From the NCBI GenBank assembly GCA_020284085.1, contig JACEVL010000517.1:825001-889000 (forward strand): a stretch of 64,000 nucleotides of DNA, read 5' to 3'. Origin of the DNA: Aporrectodea caliginosa. Lineage: Eukaryota > Annelida > Clitellata > Crassiclitellata > Lumbricidae. The translations under genes and the position numbers were made by a program. The stretch's first letter is position 1. The number at the start of each line of letters is the position of its first letter. The notes under the pieces were generated by a model. That model had not been told where the DNA came from, did no database searches, and was given only the letters and a program-made list of their open reading frames with translations. This document shows positions 39,873-51,539 of this stretch, piece by piece.

Positions 39873-40280
39873 TCAATAGATGGAACAACGTGAAGATAAC
39901 TTTCCAATGAATTCTTCCCGATCAAACTGTTCCCACTTTGGGTCTTGATTCGCATTAAGACTTCCTTCGCTAAAGTCGTACGTGTATTTGTTTTGGATAA
40001 TAGGTATATCGATCCCAGTGTCATCTGGACATAGGTCAAGGTAAATATCAGACGCCGCAGAGTAATGGAAAGGAATACACTTACAGAAGCGATCGTCCGC
40101 TTCTCTGCGCTCCACAGATTCATAGTAACTGTTCAGTTGTACTACTTGCTGTCTGAATGATGGCATGAAGTAACAGGGATAAACGTCATGTCGATAAAAC
40201 TCCATAAAGCAAAACATGATCCTCTCGACCCAGAAGGCCAGTTCCCTTTTCGGATATTTGGTCTTCATCTTTTCTTTCAC
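39873..40280 (-). CDS. Copy 1, part 3: C-terminal end of Mab-21 domain
   Basis: This frame carries ELAFWVERIMFCFMEFY, VYPCYFMPSFRQ and a C-terminal DPKWEQFDREEFIGKL, identical in layout to the end of copy 2. It is reached from part 2 by a one-base shift within KDED-QI. Confidence 0.7.
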   Translation of the reverse strand: MKEKMKTKYPKRELAFWVERIMFCFMEFYRHDVYPCYFMPSFRQQVVQLNSYYESVERREADDRFCKCIPFHYSAASDIYLDLCPDDTGIDIPIIQNKYTYDFSEGSLNANQDPKWEQFDREEFIGKLSSRCSIY

Positions 40281-42063
40281 ATCCCATTCTGATCTTGAGA
40301 GCCTCCATACAAAAGAGAAGGGAAGTCTTCAACTGATAAGTAGTTTTCTCTTGATCGTATAGTATCAGTTTGCAAACTATATATGCTGCCTTTATTAAAG
40401 ACGAGCTTTCTCTTATGATTCGACTCTCTAATGGTGCAAAAGAAATTCTGGCAAATGTATCAGAAAAGATAAAGTGAGCACCATCTGGCTTGGAGGGATC
40501 AAAACGTGGTTGATCAAAGACCAGCGTACAACCGTCTGCCTTCCCAACTGGGCTTATGGCAACTGGCAGTTGGTCTCCTAACCACGAATCTTCCACATGA
40601 ACACAAGCAACTACGTCAATTGATACATTGACGAAAAGAAAGCCACCCTCTCCATCCGCAATTGGGTGAATCATTCTTAGTCGCACAGTCTTACACAGAC
40701 CAGCTGTCTTTTCGGATGATCGTAATTTCTTTTCATCTGTATCTGTCAAGTTCCATTCGAAAAGATGTTCGTCTTGCCAGAAATTAGGGCTATGTAAGAC
40801 GTCTTCTAAAACAATCTGGAATCTAGAATTGACTTCGTTAGTCAGCAAACACTGATCTAAGTTGAAGAAACAGTCAAACTCCTCATCACTCTGCCTTCTT
40901 TCTGTATTGTCTCTCTTCCGTCTCAGTTGAAAGTATCCCTTCGGACCCAGTGGATGTGGAAACACGTCACAAAGCTGACTAAAGTGAATCAGTTTGAAGT
41001 TAAAATCAAAGTCTGCTGAAATGACAGCTTTTGTTTCTTCATCGGCACTTCCGACTAATCTCGGTTGGCACTCAAATCGCCAGTCCTTTTCCTTTATACC
41101 ATCGGCCAAACGCTCAATGAAGCGTTGAATTGATGGTTTAAGTTGATCTACGCGTCTGTTGAGGCTAAGAAATTCGTTTTGGATCCAAATCTTCCAAATT
41201 GCTTCTTCTGACGATTCTTTAGGGCGAGGTGATTGAGAATATATTCGAACCTTTTCAGCTAGTTTTCGCTTCGATAATTCTGTCACATGATTAGTGTTGA
41301 GTACATGCGCGATATCTTCGGACGTGTAAAGCGTCTTCTTTCCGATTGGCAATTTCTTTGCGTTGTCTGTGTTGATAGTCACCGATTCTCGTAGCTGCCT
41401 AAGGTCTCTAGGTGTATGTCCGTATTTGTCTTTTATGCTTTCATCAGCTCCTTTTTGGACGAGAAGCTCGTACTGAAAATTCATTTCTGCGTAATGTAGA
41501 GGGGTTTTACCGTACATGTCAGCTGCGTTTACGTTGGAACCTATTTCTAACAACACCCTCACTAGATCGCGATCTTGCTTGCAGATGTAGGATGGTGGCA
41601 TGACAGCGTAGTGAAGTGGAGTTCTTCCTTTGTCATCTGTTGCAGTGGCTGACTGCCTGAAATTCTCTGGTTTTAAAAGAATTCCATGAACCATTAAATC
41701 GAATCTTTCATGGTCTTGTTCTCTTTTTGCTGCCTTCATGTCTTCAACTGCGTAATTTGAAATGTTGGAGATGATCAGTCGATGAAGTGGACTTCGACCT
41801 CTCTCGTCAACCCTTGCCACTTCGATTGGCGCTTCATCTTCTGGTCCTAGTAGGTTACGAATGGCACCGCGATTCTCAAGTGCTTTGAAAGTCTCCGAAG
41901 TAATTCTCTTTGAAGACTTTACTGCCAAATCAAGTGGCGTATTTCCTCTGAAGTCTATGGCATTCACATTTGCTTCGTCAACTGCCAGCAACAATTTAAC
42001 CATTTCTTCTTTATATCGAGTGGTTTTCCTCGTCATATTCAAGATTTTTCTCCAGTTGGTCAA
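40186..42063 (-). CDS. Copy 1, part 2: ankyrin end and Mab-21/cGAS-like catalytic domain
   Basis: The frame opens with TTG, so it is a continuation of part 1 after a one-base shift rather than a separate start. Two to three ankyrin units are followed by the nucleotidyltransferase core. Counted from the frame start, the Gly-Ser of the GS motif are residues 338-339, the catalytic Asp pair 351 and 353 (ADFDFNF), and the third Asp 483 (SIDVVAC). The C-terminal YQLKTSLLFCME helix is the Mab-21 signature. All three metal-binding Asp are present, which argues for enzymatic potential. No cGAS zinc thumb is seen. The frame breaks near 40250. Confidence 0.82.
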   Translation of the reverse strand: MTNWRKILNMTRKTTRYKEEMVKLLLAVDEANVNAIDFRGNTPLDLAVKSSKRITSETFKALENRGAIRNLLGPEDEAPIEVARVDERGRSPLHRLIISNISNYAVEDMKAAKREQDHERFDLMVHGILLKPENFRQSATATDDKGRTPLHYAVMPPSYICKQDRDLVRVLLEIGSNVNAADMYGKTPLHYAEMNFQYELLVQKGADESIKDKYGHTPRDLRQLRESVTINTDNAKKLPIGKKTLYTSEDIAHVLNTNHVTELSKRKLAEKVRIYSQSPRPKESSEEAIWKIWIQNEFLSLNRRVDQLKPSIQRFIERLADGIKEKDWRFECQPRLVGSADEETKAVISADFDFNFKLIHFSQLCDVFPHPLGPKGYFQLRRKRDNTERRQSDEEFDCFFNLDQCLLTNEVNSRFQIVLEDVLHSPNFWQDEHLFEWNLTDTDEKKLRSSEKTAGLCKTVRLRMIHPIADGEGGFLFVNVSIDVVACVHVEDSWLGDQLPVAISPVGKADGCTLVFDQPRFDPSKPDGAHFIFSDTFARISFAPLESRIIRESSSLIKAAYIVCKLILYDQEKTTYQLKTSLLFCMEALKIRMGCERKDEDQISEKGTGLLGREDHVLLYGVLST

Positions 42064-43921
42064 TTGTTACATGTGGATCCACGGTTTGCTCTCCCCATTT
42101 AGGCTCGCCCCAGCGGCTAATCTCAAGACAATCATCAAGATAATCAAGTTTTCGCTTACGAAGCTTTTTGCAGAAGAAATGCAAATCAAACCAGTTCCTA
42201 TTTGGCTCATAGACAGCTGCGTGCAAGGCAGTAAATCCGTAATAGTCGTGCAGATTAACGGAAACTTTATGGTTTAGCAGCAGCCGCATTACTGAGACAT
42301 GATGTGTTTCTGCTGCTTTAATCAAAGCAGTTGCTCCATATTGGTCTCTTGCGTCAAGGTCGAGTTTCATTCCTGATTTTTGCTCCCAGTCAAACAAGAT
42401 TTGAATGACGTGAGAACAGCCTTTCTTGGAAGCAATTATCAAAGGCGTTTCGCCAAAAGCATTTTTCATGTTGAAGTCTGCGCCTTTTTCCAGCAGCAAT
42501 TGTATCACGTCGTCTATGGTTTGAATCTGCAAACGTCGCCATCTTGGCCGGTTTTCTTTTAGATAATCGTAAAAACAATTTCCGCATTGCTTCATAACGT
42601 CGTGTAGTAGGGTATTCAGTTTGTCGTCCTGGTGGTTAACATTGAATTTGCTACAGTTCATCAGAACTTGTGCGATTTCGTTGATGTTTTTGCACTTCAT
42701 CTTCTGTTGTACATCGTAACATAGAACTTCCATGATGTCGATGATATCTCTGGGTTTGATTTTGGAGATGACTTCTAATCGGCGATCCGGAGGCATGATT
42801 GTCTTTATCACGCAACGAAAACTGTTTCCAAGATGTTTCTCTGAATATACACATCGGTCTCCACTGAGCATTATCTTTACCATTTTCGGTTGGGTCGATT
42901 TCACCGCGAGTTCGAGTGCAGTGTATCCGTCTGATTCTAGCATTAACTCAAGGGGCGTGCTTTTTTCTGTCCATACTATTTCAGCAGAAACGCTTCGACC
43001 ATCGGATTTCATGAGTTCAATTGGCATGGTACCTCTCGCTTCAGCCAAGTTCTTGGCATTTTCTTGAAGTTTCTGCTCGTCTTTTGTTAATTTGCCAGAA
43101 ATCCTGCAGCTGTGTTTCAAAATAACCTCAACAGCTTTTGTGTGGCGCTCGTTGACAGCAACGTGCAATGGTGTCTCATTCCAGTAGATCGTTTCAAAAT
43201 CGTAAATACCGCGGTTCAGCAACACATCCAAGACATCTGCATGACCATTCTTAGCTGCAAGGTAAAATTGTTGTTCTCGAGTTTGTCTCATTACATCGAC
43301 GGTAGCATTTCTATGATCAACACTTGCATTCTTATTTAGTAGTCGTTTCAGGGTCGCATATAATTCTGAACGAGTGGTTTTGTTGACGTCCAGCGCATTG
43401 ACATCCGCTGATGACATTAGCAATCTTCTAACAGCCTCTGTGTCACCAAGTTCTATTGCAAGGTAAAGCTGACTAAAGCATTGTTCGCCTCCATTCTCAC
43501 AGACGTTCTGAATGTCCTTCTCCTCGTCTTCTTCTTCTTCCTCCTCCTCCTGCTCTTCTACCTCGTCCTCCTCTTCTTCTTCCTCTTCCTCTTTTTCTAG
43601 CTCCTCCTCCATCTCCTTCTCCTCCTCTTCCTCCTTTCCTTCTTCTTGTTCTTCCTCGTCCTCCTTCTCGTCCTCGTCCTCCTTCTCCTTCTCCTCATAG
43701 GTTTCACGCAACTCTTCAATTTCAGAAGGAGTGTACGAGTGATCAGTAGTTTCGATTTTGGATCCATTAGACTTAGCATTCATCGTTTCATCATCATATG
43801 CAGAATACTTCGCATCCGATTGGCTGTGCAGGTCAACCGCTGGTCTTCCTTTGTAGACATCAACTGCATTTTGTACGCCTCCGGACACAGCCGCAGCCTC
43901 TCTGGTTGACTTGTTACTCAT
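42011..43921 (-). CDS. Copy 1, part 1: acidic N-terminus and ankyrin repeats
   Basis: The ATG at 43921 aligns with the copy 2 ATG at 57110. Residues 75-140 are dominated by Glu and Asp. Ankyrin units follow with motifs such as NETPLHVAVNERHTKAVEVI and FGETPLIIASKKGCSHVIQI. The frame ends shortly after LEKNLEYDE, where copy 2 continues. Confidence 0.75.
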   Translation of the reverse strand: MSNKSTREAAAVSGGVQNAVDVYKGRPAVDLHSQSDAKYSAYDDETMNAKSNGSKIETTDHSYTPSEIEELRETYEEKEKEDEDEKEDEEEQEEGKEEEEEKEMEEELEKEEEEEEEEDEVEEQEEEEEEEDEEKDIQNVCENGGEQCFSQLYLAIELGDTEAVRRLLMSSADVNALDVNKTTRSELYATLKRLLNKNASVDHRNATVDVMRQTREQQFYLAAKNGHADVLDVLLNRGIYDFETIYWNETPLHVAVNERHTKAVEVILKHSCRISGKLTKDEQKLQENAKNLAEARGTMPIELMKSDGRSVSAEIVWTEKSTPLELMLESDGYTALELAVKSTQPKMVKIMLSGDRCVYSEKHLGNSFRCVIKTIMPPDRRLEVISKIKPRDIIDIMEVLCYDVQQKMKCKNINEIAQVLMNCSKFNVNHQDDKLNTLLHDVMKQCGNCFYDYLKENRPRWRRLQIQTIDDVIQLLLEKGADFNMKNAFGETPLIIASKKGCSHVIQILFDWEQKSGMKLDLDARDQYGATALIKAAETHHVSVMRLLLNHKVSVNLHDYYGFTALHAAVYEPNRNWFDLHFFCKKLRKRKLDYLDDCLEISRWGEPKWGEQTVDPHVTIDQLEKNLEYDEENHSI

Positions 43922-44284
43922 TGTTGTACAGTTCAGTGTACCATTCAGACAATACAGCTGTTAATCGCGTGGACAAGTATTCTAATTGTTCATTATCTGT
44001 GAAATAGATAACATGATTACGATTTAAAAAACCCAAACAATTAAGAAACGAGTGTAGGCATGTGCCATTGCGAATTGAATAGCTACACCGATGTGGAATC
44101 CTTAGATGGCTCTAGTGCTAATAACGAGTCTGCATGATGATCGTTACTTCAAACCATAGACCCCTTAAATTACCACGCTCGGGTCTTGAAACTTGGGTCG
44201 ATTCTAAATTTATACTTTTTATCTCAAAAATGGGCAAGGAGTCCGATTTGGATGAACTTTTTTGTTCTCTTTGACTCGACGACA

Positions 44285-44395
44285 CAGTGGCGGCGCCAGG
44301 TATGCAATTTCAGCAGGTCGCGTCAGGGTCAAGGGAGTTATTCAGCAGGTCGAAGAAATTAATGTTTGAGTTTGACGGATCAAGCAGCATAACTT

Positions 44396-44435
<40 letters not shown>

Positions 44436-45677
44436 CAACAAAGAAAATGATTGTTGAACGCTTATAGCCCAATTATTGTAGCATATTCAGATAAATTTAA
44501 AAGAATTCGATCAGCATTAAAACGTTAAACTTTAGTTACTTTACTAGATTTGGAAATAGGCCTACTGATCAGCTACTCAGAACATCATCAACATGTAGTC
44601 TATGCTAATAAGACGCACGAGTCTCAAGACCCACGTTTTTAACATTTGCAGAAACATCGTTTACATTCTGCAATAATTCGCTAGCATTATTATCGTTCAG
44701 AACAACACCAACATCGGCATTAACAGTCATATCATTCTGCTTAATGCGTTTTCCGCAAAATTTATTTCCGAAGAAATTTTCAATGTTGCAGCTCCTCGTT
44801 CTTATTTCTTTATTTCTTTGCTAATGTATATAACGTTAATACAATTCGTAAAACAACTGAAAAGGTTAGTTTCAGTGCTACTGTACCACTGTCCATTTAC
44901 AGAAATTCCAAGATTTTCCAAAGAAATTCCAAAGATTGGCCAAAATCGTACCAAAAATTCCAAGTTACTGGAAAGAAAAATGTTGCGATGAAATATGAAA
45001 TGCGTTTTAACAATCACAATTGTTCACAAAAATGCCGAGCTAAGAACTGACAAAGAAAAAACGGAGCATAAAAAATTACAATGTTTTACAGGTTAGGCTA
45101 CAATAATAATAAACGTCTTTCACACTGAGCGAGTTTTTCCTAATCTGATTTGCTGCCACTGTTGGAAAGTACGGTAAAAACTAGTCTGTAGACCTTAGAA
45201 AAAATCCCAAGATTGCTATGTAAAATCCCCAGATCCAAAGTCGACGCCCAAACTCCCAAGATGTTGGGGAAAATTCCAAGGAGTGGTATAGTACTGGTTA
45301 GTTTCGCGAAGTAATTGACGACGCAATAATATTATTGTATTTTGTTTCCACAAATTTCTGACGCAACGGCGGCAAAGAATAGGGCCTATTTAAGCATTTC
45401 AATTCTAGAGTTTACAACATAGACTTCTATTGACATACTAGATAAAACGTAATAAAGTCGTTTAGATCTAAAATTCTCTGCCATAAGATCACTATTGCAA
45501 TAATTTAGAATCTAAATTATTGCAATAGTGATCTTATGGGAGAGATGTTGATGTTTGAAATGTAGGCTAATGAAGATATTAATAATTCCAAAATTTTTTG
45601 GGCAGGTCATTAAGCAGGTCGGGAGCAAAATAAGCAGGTCAAATGACCTGCTGCGACCTGCTGTAGCGCCGCCACTG
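44285..45677. mobile_element. Non-autonomous hAT element nested in the foldback element
   Basis: The 1,393-base element begins CAGTGGCGGCGCCAGG and ends GTAGCGCCGCCACTG, with an exact 8-base duplication CGACGACA at 44277-44284 and 45678-45685. AGCAGGTC words recur just inside both ends. No hAT transposase frame is seen. It contains a 30-base-arm palindrome at about 45478-45541. Confidence 0.92.
45478..45541. repeat. Long perfect palindrome inside the hAT element
   Basis: CCATAAGATCACTATTGCAA with AATTTAGA faces its exact complement, giving a stem of about 30 base pairs with almost no loop. Confidence 0.85.
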
Positions 45678-47032
45678 CGACGACATCTACATCAGAGAAA
45701 ACTATTGACACCAAATTATAGGTCATGCGAGGTCAGAAAAAATAAATCTAATAAGAATCATAGAAGAATGGCCAGATCTCGACTAATTATTGTTTAAATC
45801 GGCTAATTCTCTCTTGTGCCTCATGAATTGATAGGGCAACATAGGGTAGGAAACAGGGCTACTATATGTAAAACGATCGAAAAATAATTTTACGGTTAAA
45901 AACGTCAATTTCAGAGGAAAATCTGGAGAAATGGCCATATCTCAGCCAAATGTTGCTTTATTTTGTGATTGTTCTATTTACCTGTTTGCTCTGACCGATA
46001 AAGGCTACCTTCTCTAAGAAATAAGAAAAAAATCTAACATTGTCAAATGTTATTTCAAGGTCAAAAGATCACAAAAAAGGAAAAAGTCATAACTCAGCCA
46101 AATATTGTTCCATTTGGATTATCCGTTATCTGCTGTTGTGACCATAAAGGGCTACATTCGAGAAGACATAATACTAAACTGTTAACATAACCCAGGGTAT
46201 GCTAAAGGTCAAAGGTCCAAATCTGGGAAAATTACCATAACACAGAATCACCAAAATAAAACATTTGGCTGAACAATGGCCATTTTCTCTTGATTTTGAC
46301 TTTGACCCTGAAATGGCCTTGCATTATATCAGCTTTTTTGTAGCCTACTCTCTTCTAGAATGTATACCCTTATCGTCACGAGCAAGCAGGTAAAGAAATC
46401 ACTGTAATAGAACAATATTTGGCTGAGTTATGGCCATTTTCCCAGATTTTTCTCTGAAATTGACCTTTATGATCTTAAAATAACCTCATAATTATTGGCT
46501 TATAATTAGTGGCTTTATTTCTGTCCACAGACAGACCTTATAAAAAAGAGAAAAAATTGAAAGAATTAGCCGATTTCAACAATTACCGGCCGAGATCTGG
46601 CCATTTTCCTCTGATTATTGCTAGACTTAATTTTTGTCTGACCTTAAAGCGATCTTGAACGACCCATAAATTTAGTACTTCTTCTGATGTAGCTGTCGTC
46701 GAGTCAAAGAGAACAAAAGAATTCATTCAAATCAGACTCTTTGGGGTTTTTTGTGATAAAATGAGTATAGGCCTAAATCGACAATGGATCCAAGTTCCAA
46801 GTCCCGAGGCTGAGCGCCTACAGAAACTGTCCTGGTAAGTTAAGGAGTCTATGCTTCAGACATAGGGGGTCAACTGTAAGGTAGCTACCACACAGGTAGT
46901 ACGAATGAACTGACGACTGCGTTACTCTCATGACTGAAAACCAAACTCTTCAAGCTGTCCTATAGATCCTTATTCTACTTCTGCGTGACCACACGAAAAG
47001 TCTGGCTATCGCGGCATTAATTTAATATAGCG

Positions 47033-48430
47033 CCGGTGTAGGAGGCTGAATGCACTCCCCGTACAAAAAGACTCCGGGAGTGCTTTTATCCTAGTATATA
47101 ATGACTCCAGAGTTAATCCATACTAGGACAGAAACACTCTACCCTGCGAATAAACACTCCGGAAGTGTTTTCGTTTAAGATCGGACCAAATGACTTGTGG
47201 AGTTGATTCTTCCAAGGACAAATTGAATGGGGGAGTTGATTCTTCCAGGGATAAATTGACGGGGGAGTTTATTCTTCCTAGGACATATTGACTGGGGAAG
47301 TTGATTCTTCCTAGGACAAATTGACTGGGGAGTTTATTATTCCTAGGACATATTGACTGGGGAGTTAATTCTTCCTAGGACAAATTGACTGGGGGAGTTT
47401 ATTCTTCCTAGGACAAATTGAATGGGGGAGTTAATTCTTCCTATAGACATATTGACTGGGGAGTTGATTCTTCCTGGGACCAACTGACTTGTAGAGGTGA
47501 TTCTTCCTAGGAGGACAAATTGGCTGGGGGAGTTATTCTTCCTAGGACAAACTGACAGGGGGAGTTGATTCTGCTTGGGACCAAATGACTTGTGGAGTTG
47601 ATTCTTCCTAGGACAAATTGAGGCGAACATTTAGTATCGGGGTGCGTAAGTTTACTGGCGTTTCACGGTATCTTTTGGCATGCTGCGAGGAAGGTACCAT
47701 GTTTTCTAATGACGACACTAACCCTAACCCTGACCCTAACTGACTCTCACGACGCCTAACCTTACCCTAACCGACTCTCACGACGCCTAACCCTGACGTA
47801 CCCTAACAGACACCCACGAAACCTACGCACTCTGATTCTAAATGTTTACCCAAATTGAATGGGGGACTCATTATTACTATCATTTTCACTGTGCAGCCGG
47901 TATTTGACTGTTTTCTTTTGGAGGAGTTTTCTTCGTTGCTAATTGGTCCGACACAGAAGATACTTCTTATCTAAGACTACGCCATTCAATATGTCCTAGG
48001 AAGAATCAACTGCAAAAGTCATCTGGTCCCAGGAAGAATCAACTCCCCCAGTCAATTTGTCCTAGGAAGAATTAACTCCCCAGTCAATTTGTCCTAGGAA
48101 GAATTAACTCCCCAGTCAATTTGTCCTAGGAAGAATTAACTCCCCAGTCAATATGTCCCAGGAAGAATCAACTCCTAAGTCAAGATGTCCTAGGAAGAAT
48201 TAACTCCCAAGTTTCTTGTCCTAGGAAGAATTAACTCCCCCCATTCAATTTTCCTACTGAAATCAACTCCACTGGAGTGTCTATTCATCAACAGGAGTGT
48301 TTTAGTCCTAGTAACAATACACTCCACCGGTCAATTAGCCTAGTAAGAATTAACTCCACGAGTCAATAAATCCTGGGATAAATAGACTCCGGAGTGTTTA
48401 AAATTAAGTCTATTCAGCCTACTACACCGG
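47033..48430. mobile_element. Inverted-repeat element built from 40-base satellites
   Basis: The ends CCGGTGTAGGAGGCTGAAT and ATTCAGCCTACTACACCGG are inverted copies. Inside, 47190-47625 holds about 11 units of GGGAGTTGATTCTTCCTAGG type and 47985-48260 holds about seven units in the opposite direction. CTAACCCTAACCC-type and CTCACGACGCCTAACC words lie between. No open frame resembles a transposase and no target duplication is clear. Confidence 0.7.
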
Positions 48431-49029
48431 TGCATAAGCTCGTGTCCCTGACGTGGCTTTTGTGTGGCGCAAAGAAATTTCGAAGGTTTACGTTTACATT
48501 TACACACTCATCGGCCGTTTTGCAACATTCGTCATTTCATTACTTCAAGACGGATTCAGTTACTCAACAGTGAACCAAAGCTTTGAAATGGCGTATACAC
48601 CGCCGACTATGAAGAGGTTCGCTATGAAAGTACTGTTAAGTAATTACGATTACATAATGTGACGAAGGACCTCGTGACGCGAGGAGTGGACATGAGCATG
48701 GTCGGAGACAGAGAGAGGAAGAAGGAGGGGAGGAAAAGGCGATGGAGATGGAGGAGGAGTTGAAGAAGAAGGAGGATGACGATGAGATGGACAAAAAGGA
48801 TAAGGGGAAGGAGAAGGAGAAGAAGGAGGAGGAGGAGGAGGAGGGAGAATAATTCTCAAGTAACCTTTTCATTATGACACACACCTTTATCAATATCTGC
48901 TTGGTAAAGGGATTCGAGGCAGAAACACGACAAAACGAATCCAACCTAAGACAACCTTTCCACACGAGTCCTCACTGTCACAAGAACAGCGACTGAACCT
49001 AGAAAACCCTTCCCTCATGAGAGTGTAAG
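48431..49029. other. Unannotated stretch with GGA-rich tract
   Basis: A purine tract of GAGGA/GAAGGA units at 48700-48850. No gene is recognised. Confidence 0.55.
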
Positions 49030-49440
49030 TGTTTGAGACGGTCTCTGCGTCGTGTCAGTATAGTCTATGACAGCTATTGTTCCTGAAGCACGAAATACAA
49101 AGGGGCGTTGGTTACATTCAGCCTCGTGTATTATCAGTTTACTCACTTGCAGGCCACAGACTTTCTCTGACCACCAGAAGTCAGTATTATTCGACGTCTT
49201 CTTGAACATCCTTTCGCAAAGATACGGACGCTGAAAACTGATAAAATAGGAAAACACAGCTTCTTTATGTTAATGCCTATCACGGCATCAGAAAACCCTC
49301 GGAGAAAACCACTTCCTGGGTATTTCCAGCAACACGGCCTATAGTGCAATTAGGCAAAATTGGCGCACTAGCTTCAGGGCTTTGCTACCAAATATAGCCT
49401 AGTGCTTATACCAACACGGATGATATTTATTATAGTAAAC
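49030..49440. repeat. Dispersed repeat, copy A
   Basis: It shares GTTTGAGACGGTC, GTGTATTATCAGTTTACTCAC, GACCACCAGAAGTCAGTATTATTC-like and TATACCAACRCGGATGATAT words, in the same order, with 61195-61700. No coding capacity is apparent. Confidence 0.6.
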
Positions 49441-51539
49441 CGATTCTTCCAGGGGTTTGGTAATCTCGTGATACATGTATTGTACATTGTACAGCGCCTA
49501 AAAGAACGAGGTCGCAGGGAAAATCGATAGACAGAATCGGTTCCAGGTCAAGATCCAAATGTCAGACAAGGGGTGATAGATTCTTCTTTCTACGATAGAT
49601 TTTATGTTTTGATTTAGGGATTAATCTAAATATTTTGTACTATACTGCACGGCGCTCAGCGGCCATCTGGCGGCAACTGAACGACGGTTATTAACAGAAC
49701 GTTTGACGCTATTTTGAGCATCGCCTGCATACACGGTACTAATTTAATTGGTAACACCGTAACCACGTGTTTTATAAACGAAGGAACATAAACTTGTGTT
49801 ATAATAGGTTGTACCTTATGTAAAACATAATTCAGACTAGTATTTAGCCTCTGATCTCCCTGAAAATTGACTCATTTCTTACCTCAACTCGATCACCATT
49901 TCTTTGGTCGAATTACTTAAGAAGACAGCTAAGCTAAAATGCACACGATGCTTAACTGCACTGTGCTTGGTAGGGTCGTTTCCACAAATCCAATTTATCT
50001 AGTGTATAGAGGAACATCTTGGAAATATAAAGCCATCTGAGACAGCTATTATAATAAGGCTGACTGTTTCTGTATGTTAAGGCCACTGTTGATTGGCGTG
50101 TCCTGCACAAGTCTCAAGACTATAATATTATTTCGACCTAGAGAGCCAGTGTGACGTGTACTTGGAGTACCGGGTTTATGTAGACACCGACGGGCTTTTA
50201 GAGTATAGCAGCCCGTTCGCTTGCTACTACTGGAACTCAGACTGTTCGAAATCCAGATGATTTCGGAAGCTTCTTTAATGAAGTACTTCTACTGAGAACC
50301 GTTTTAAATTCCTGGTTTAGACTTATATTGAGTGAAGCCTTCGAAGACCAAGACTCAGTTCTGCACGACAATTAAAGTATTTTTTAATTGGACCGGCGAC
50401 ATGAAATGATATGAGCAAATCTTTAAAGACATTTCCTAGGATTTGCACGAAACCTAAAGCTCGTCTCGACACGACAAACAAAATGTCGGAAAATGTATCT
50501 GTTGGTTCATTCTCAACAAAGGGTTTAGTTAGCAAGGGAAGCAGACTGAAAGCCTTACAAATATTAGCCATCTGTTGTAATTTGTGTTTTATCAACCACT
50601 AAGCTGTAAAAAGTCTTTATAAAGTGTTCTAAAAGTCTGTTCACCCATATTCGGGTGATGACTTGTGCATTATAATATACAAATTATAATACAACTAATA
50701 CAAAAATACTACCACTAATAGTGATAATGATAAAATATAAAATGCACTTAATAACAGATGACCAAGAATATCCTGAATATTCTACGTTCGCCCGCTCGGA
50801 TGCACATTTGCGTCTGTTCTGAGTTTGCACGGATTTTTCGGCAGCTCGCATAATTCTTGTGAGGTAAACTGGAACTGGAAGCCGACAATTTTAGACAGAC
50901 ATACAGAAGCAACAGCATGCATACTTAGACAGACAGCCACTCACAAACAGAGAGACAGGCATAAAAAGACGGACAGGCATAGACAGACAGGCATAAACAG
51001 ACAGACAGGTATAAACAGACAGACGGGCATAAACAGACGGACATAAACAAACAGGCATAAACAGAGACAGGCATGTTGGTTGTTGTATGTTTGAGCCCGA
51101 CAGCAGCAGCAACCAAGAGCCATATGTGATCTCACGCGGGCTCGAAATTCCTATTTTGTTTTGAATACTTTCCTGGTGAATTGGATGATTCTGCACGTAA
51201 TATGGGTGTCGTCTTTGACTCCACTGTGGCCTCTAACGTGAGTGGTATTCATAAATCGTCATACATTCTTATAACTTACTTACATCAAGAGGAGAGGGTG
51301 GGTTGGAATGCACTCCTATGTGTCAACGGTTTAAGTTTGAGCTACTTCTTGGTTCAATAAAAAATGAACGTGTTGCTCTTATTAAGAGTGGGAGAGAAAA
51401 AGTCCGCGGTTTGTCTAAGCTCATTCAGCTTCAGACATTGCCAAATCCAACAATTTTGATTTATGTCTTTCACCTGCAAGGTCTACCGATCGATAAAAAA
51501 ATATGTATTAATGCATATGTATATATATATTTCTTTGAA
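49441..51539. other. Intergenic stretch with AGACAGACAGGCATAAAC microsatellite
   Basis: Repeats of CATAAACAGACAGACAGG type occupy about 50890-51075. Short open frames at 50323-50602 on both strands show no recognisable domain. I see no other feature. Confidence 0.55.

Larger units (their letters stand above)
39873..43921 (-). pseudogene. Ankyrin-repeat + Mab-21/cGAS-like receptor gene, copy 1 (two frameshifts)
   Basis: The gene is intronless. Three consecutive minus-strand frames, 42011-43921, 40186-42063 and 39873-40280, align end to end with copy 2. In order: a Ser/Glu-rich N-terminus with a very long acidic Glu/Asp run, ankyrin repeats, and a Mab-21 nucleotidyltransferase domain with VGS, DFD and a later SIDVV motif. 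Each of two junctions has one extra base compared with copy 2 (near 42020 and 40250). Copy 1 also lacks about 216 residues of ankyrin repeats present in copy 2. If translated whole it would be a cGAS-like sensor with an ankyrin head. It may be a decayed copy or carry assembly errors. Confidence 0.8.
38640..44155. repeat. Segmental duplication, copy 1
   Basis: From the GTATGAATGTATGTTTGCGT sequence to the leader of the ankyrin-cGLR gene, this segment matches 51540-57360 in the same order and orientation. It includes the 3' flank with a SINE, the whole gene and about 230 bases of 5' flank. Confidence 0.85.
44157..46865. mobile_element. Foldback element with inverted arms, beside copy 1 only
   Basis: Left arm 44157-44284 (plus a few bases after the nested insert) pairs with the complement of 46680-46865. 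Shared words include TTGTTCTCTTTGACTCGACG. The interior 45700-46650 holds diverged tandem units around GGCCATATCTCAGCCAAAT in direct, then inverted, orientation. The matching place in copy 2 near 57355 reads straight through (AAACATGGGGTCAAC), so the element entered after the duplication. No gene is seen inside. Confidence 0.65.

Noticed and set aside
43512..43700. Ser-rich plus-strand frame
   Set aside because: It is the complement of the Glu-rich run of the ankyrin gene.
44802..45017. 71-codon frame as hAT transposase remnant
   Set aside because: No RW, DDE or hAT dimerisation motif can be recognised.
47710..47820. Telomeric repeat
   Set aside because: CTAACCCTAACCCTGACCC is short and mixed with other words inside a transposon-like unit; it is not a telomere array.
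47190..48260. CRISPR-like array of ~40-base repeats
   Set aside because: Units are contiguous satellites without unique spacers, occur in both orientations, and the DNA is eukaryotic.
50323..50602. Opposed 63- and 90-codon frames with some hydrophobic pattern
   Set aside because: No motif of any family can be named and there is no splice or promoter support; they are probably chance frames.
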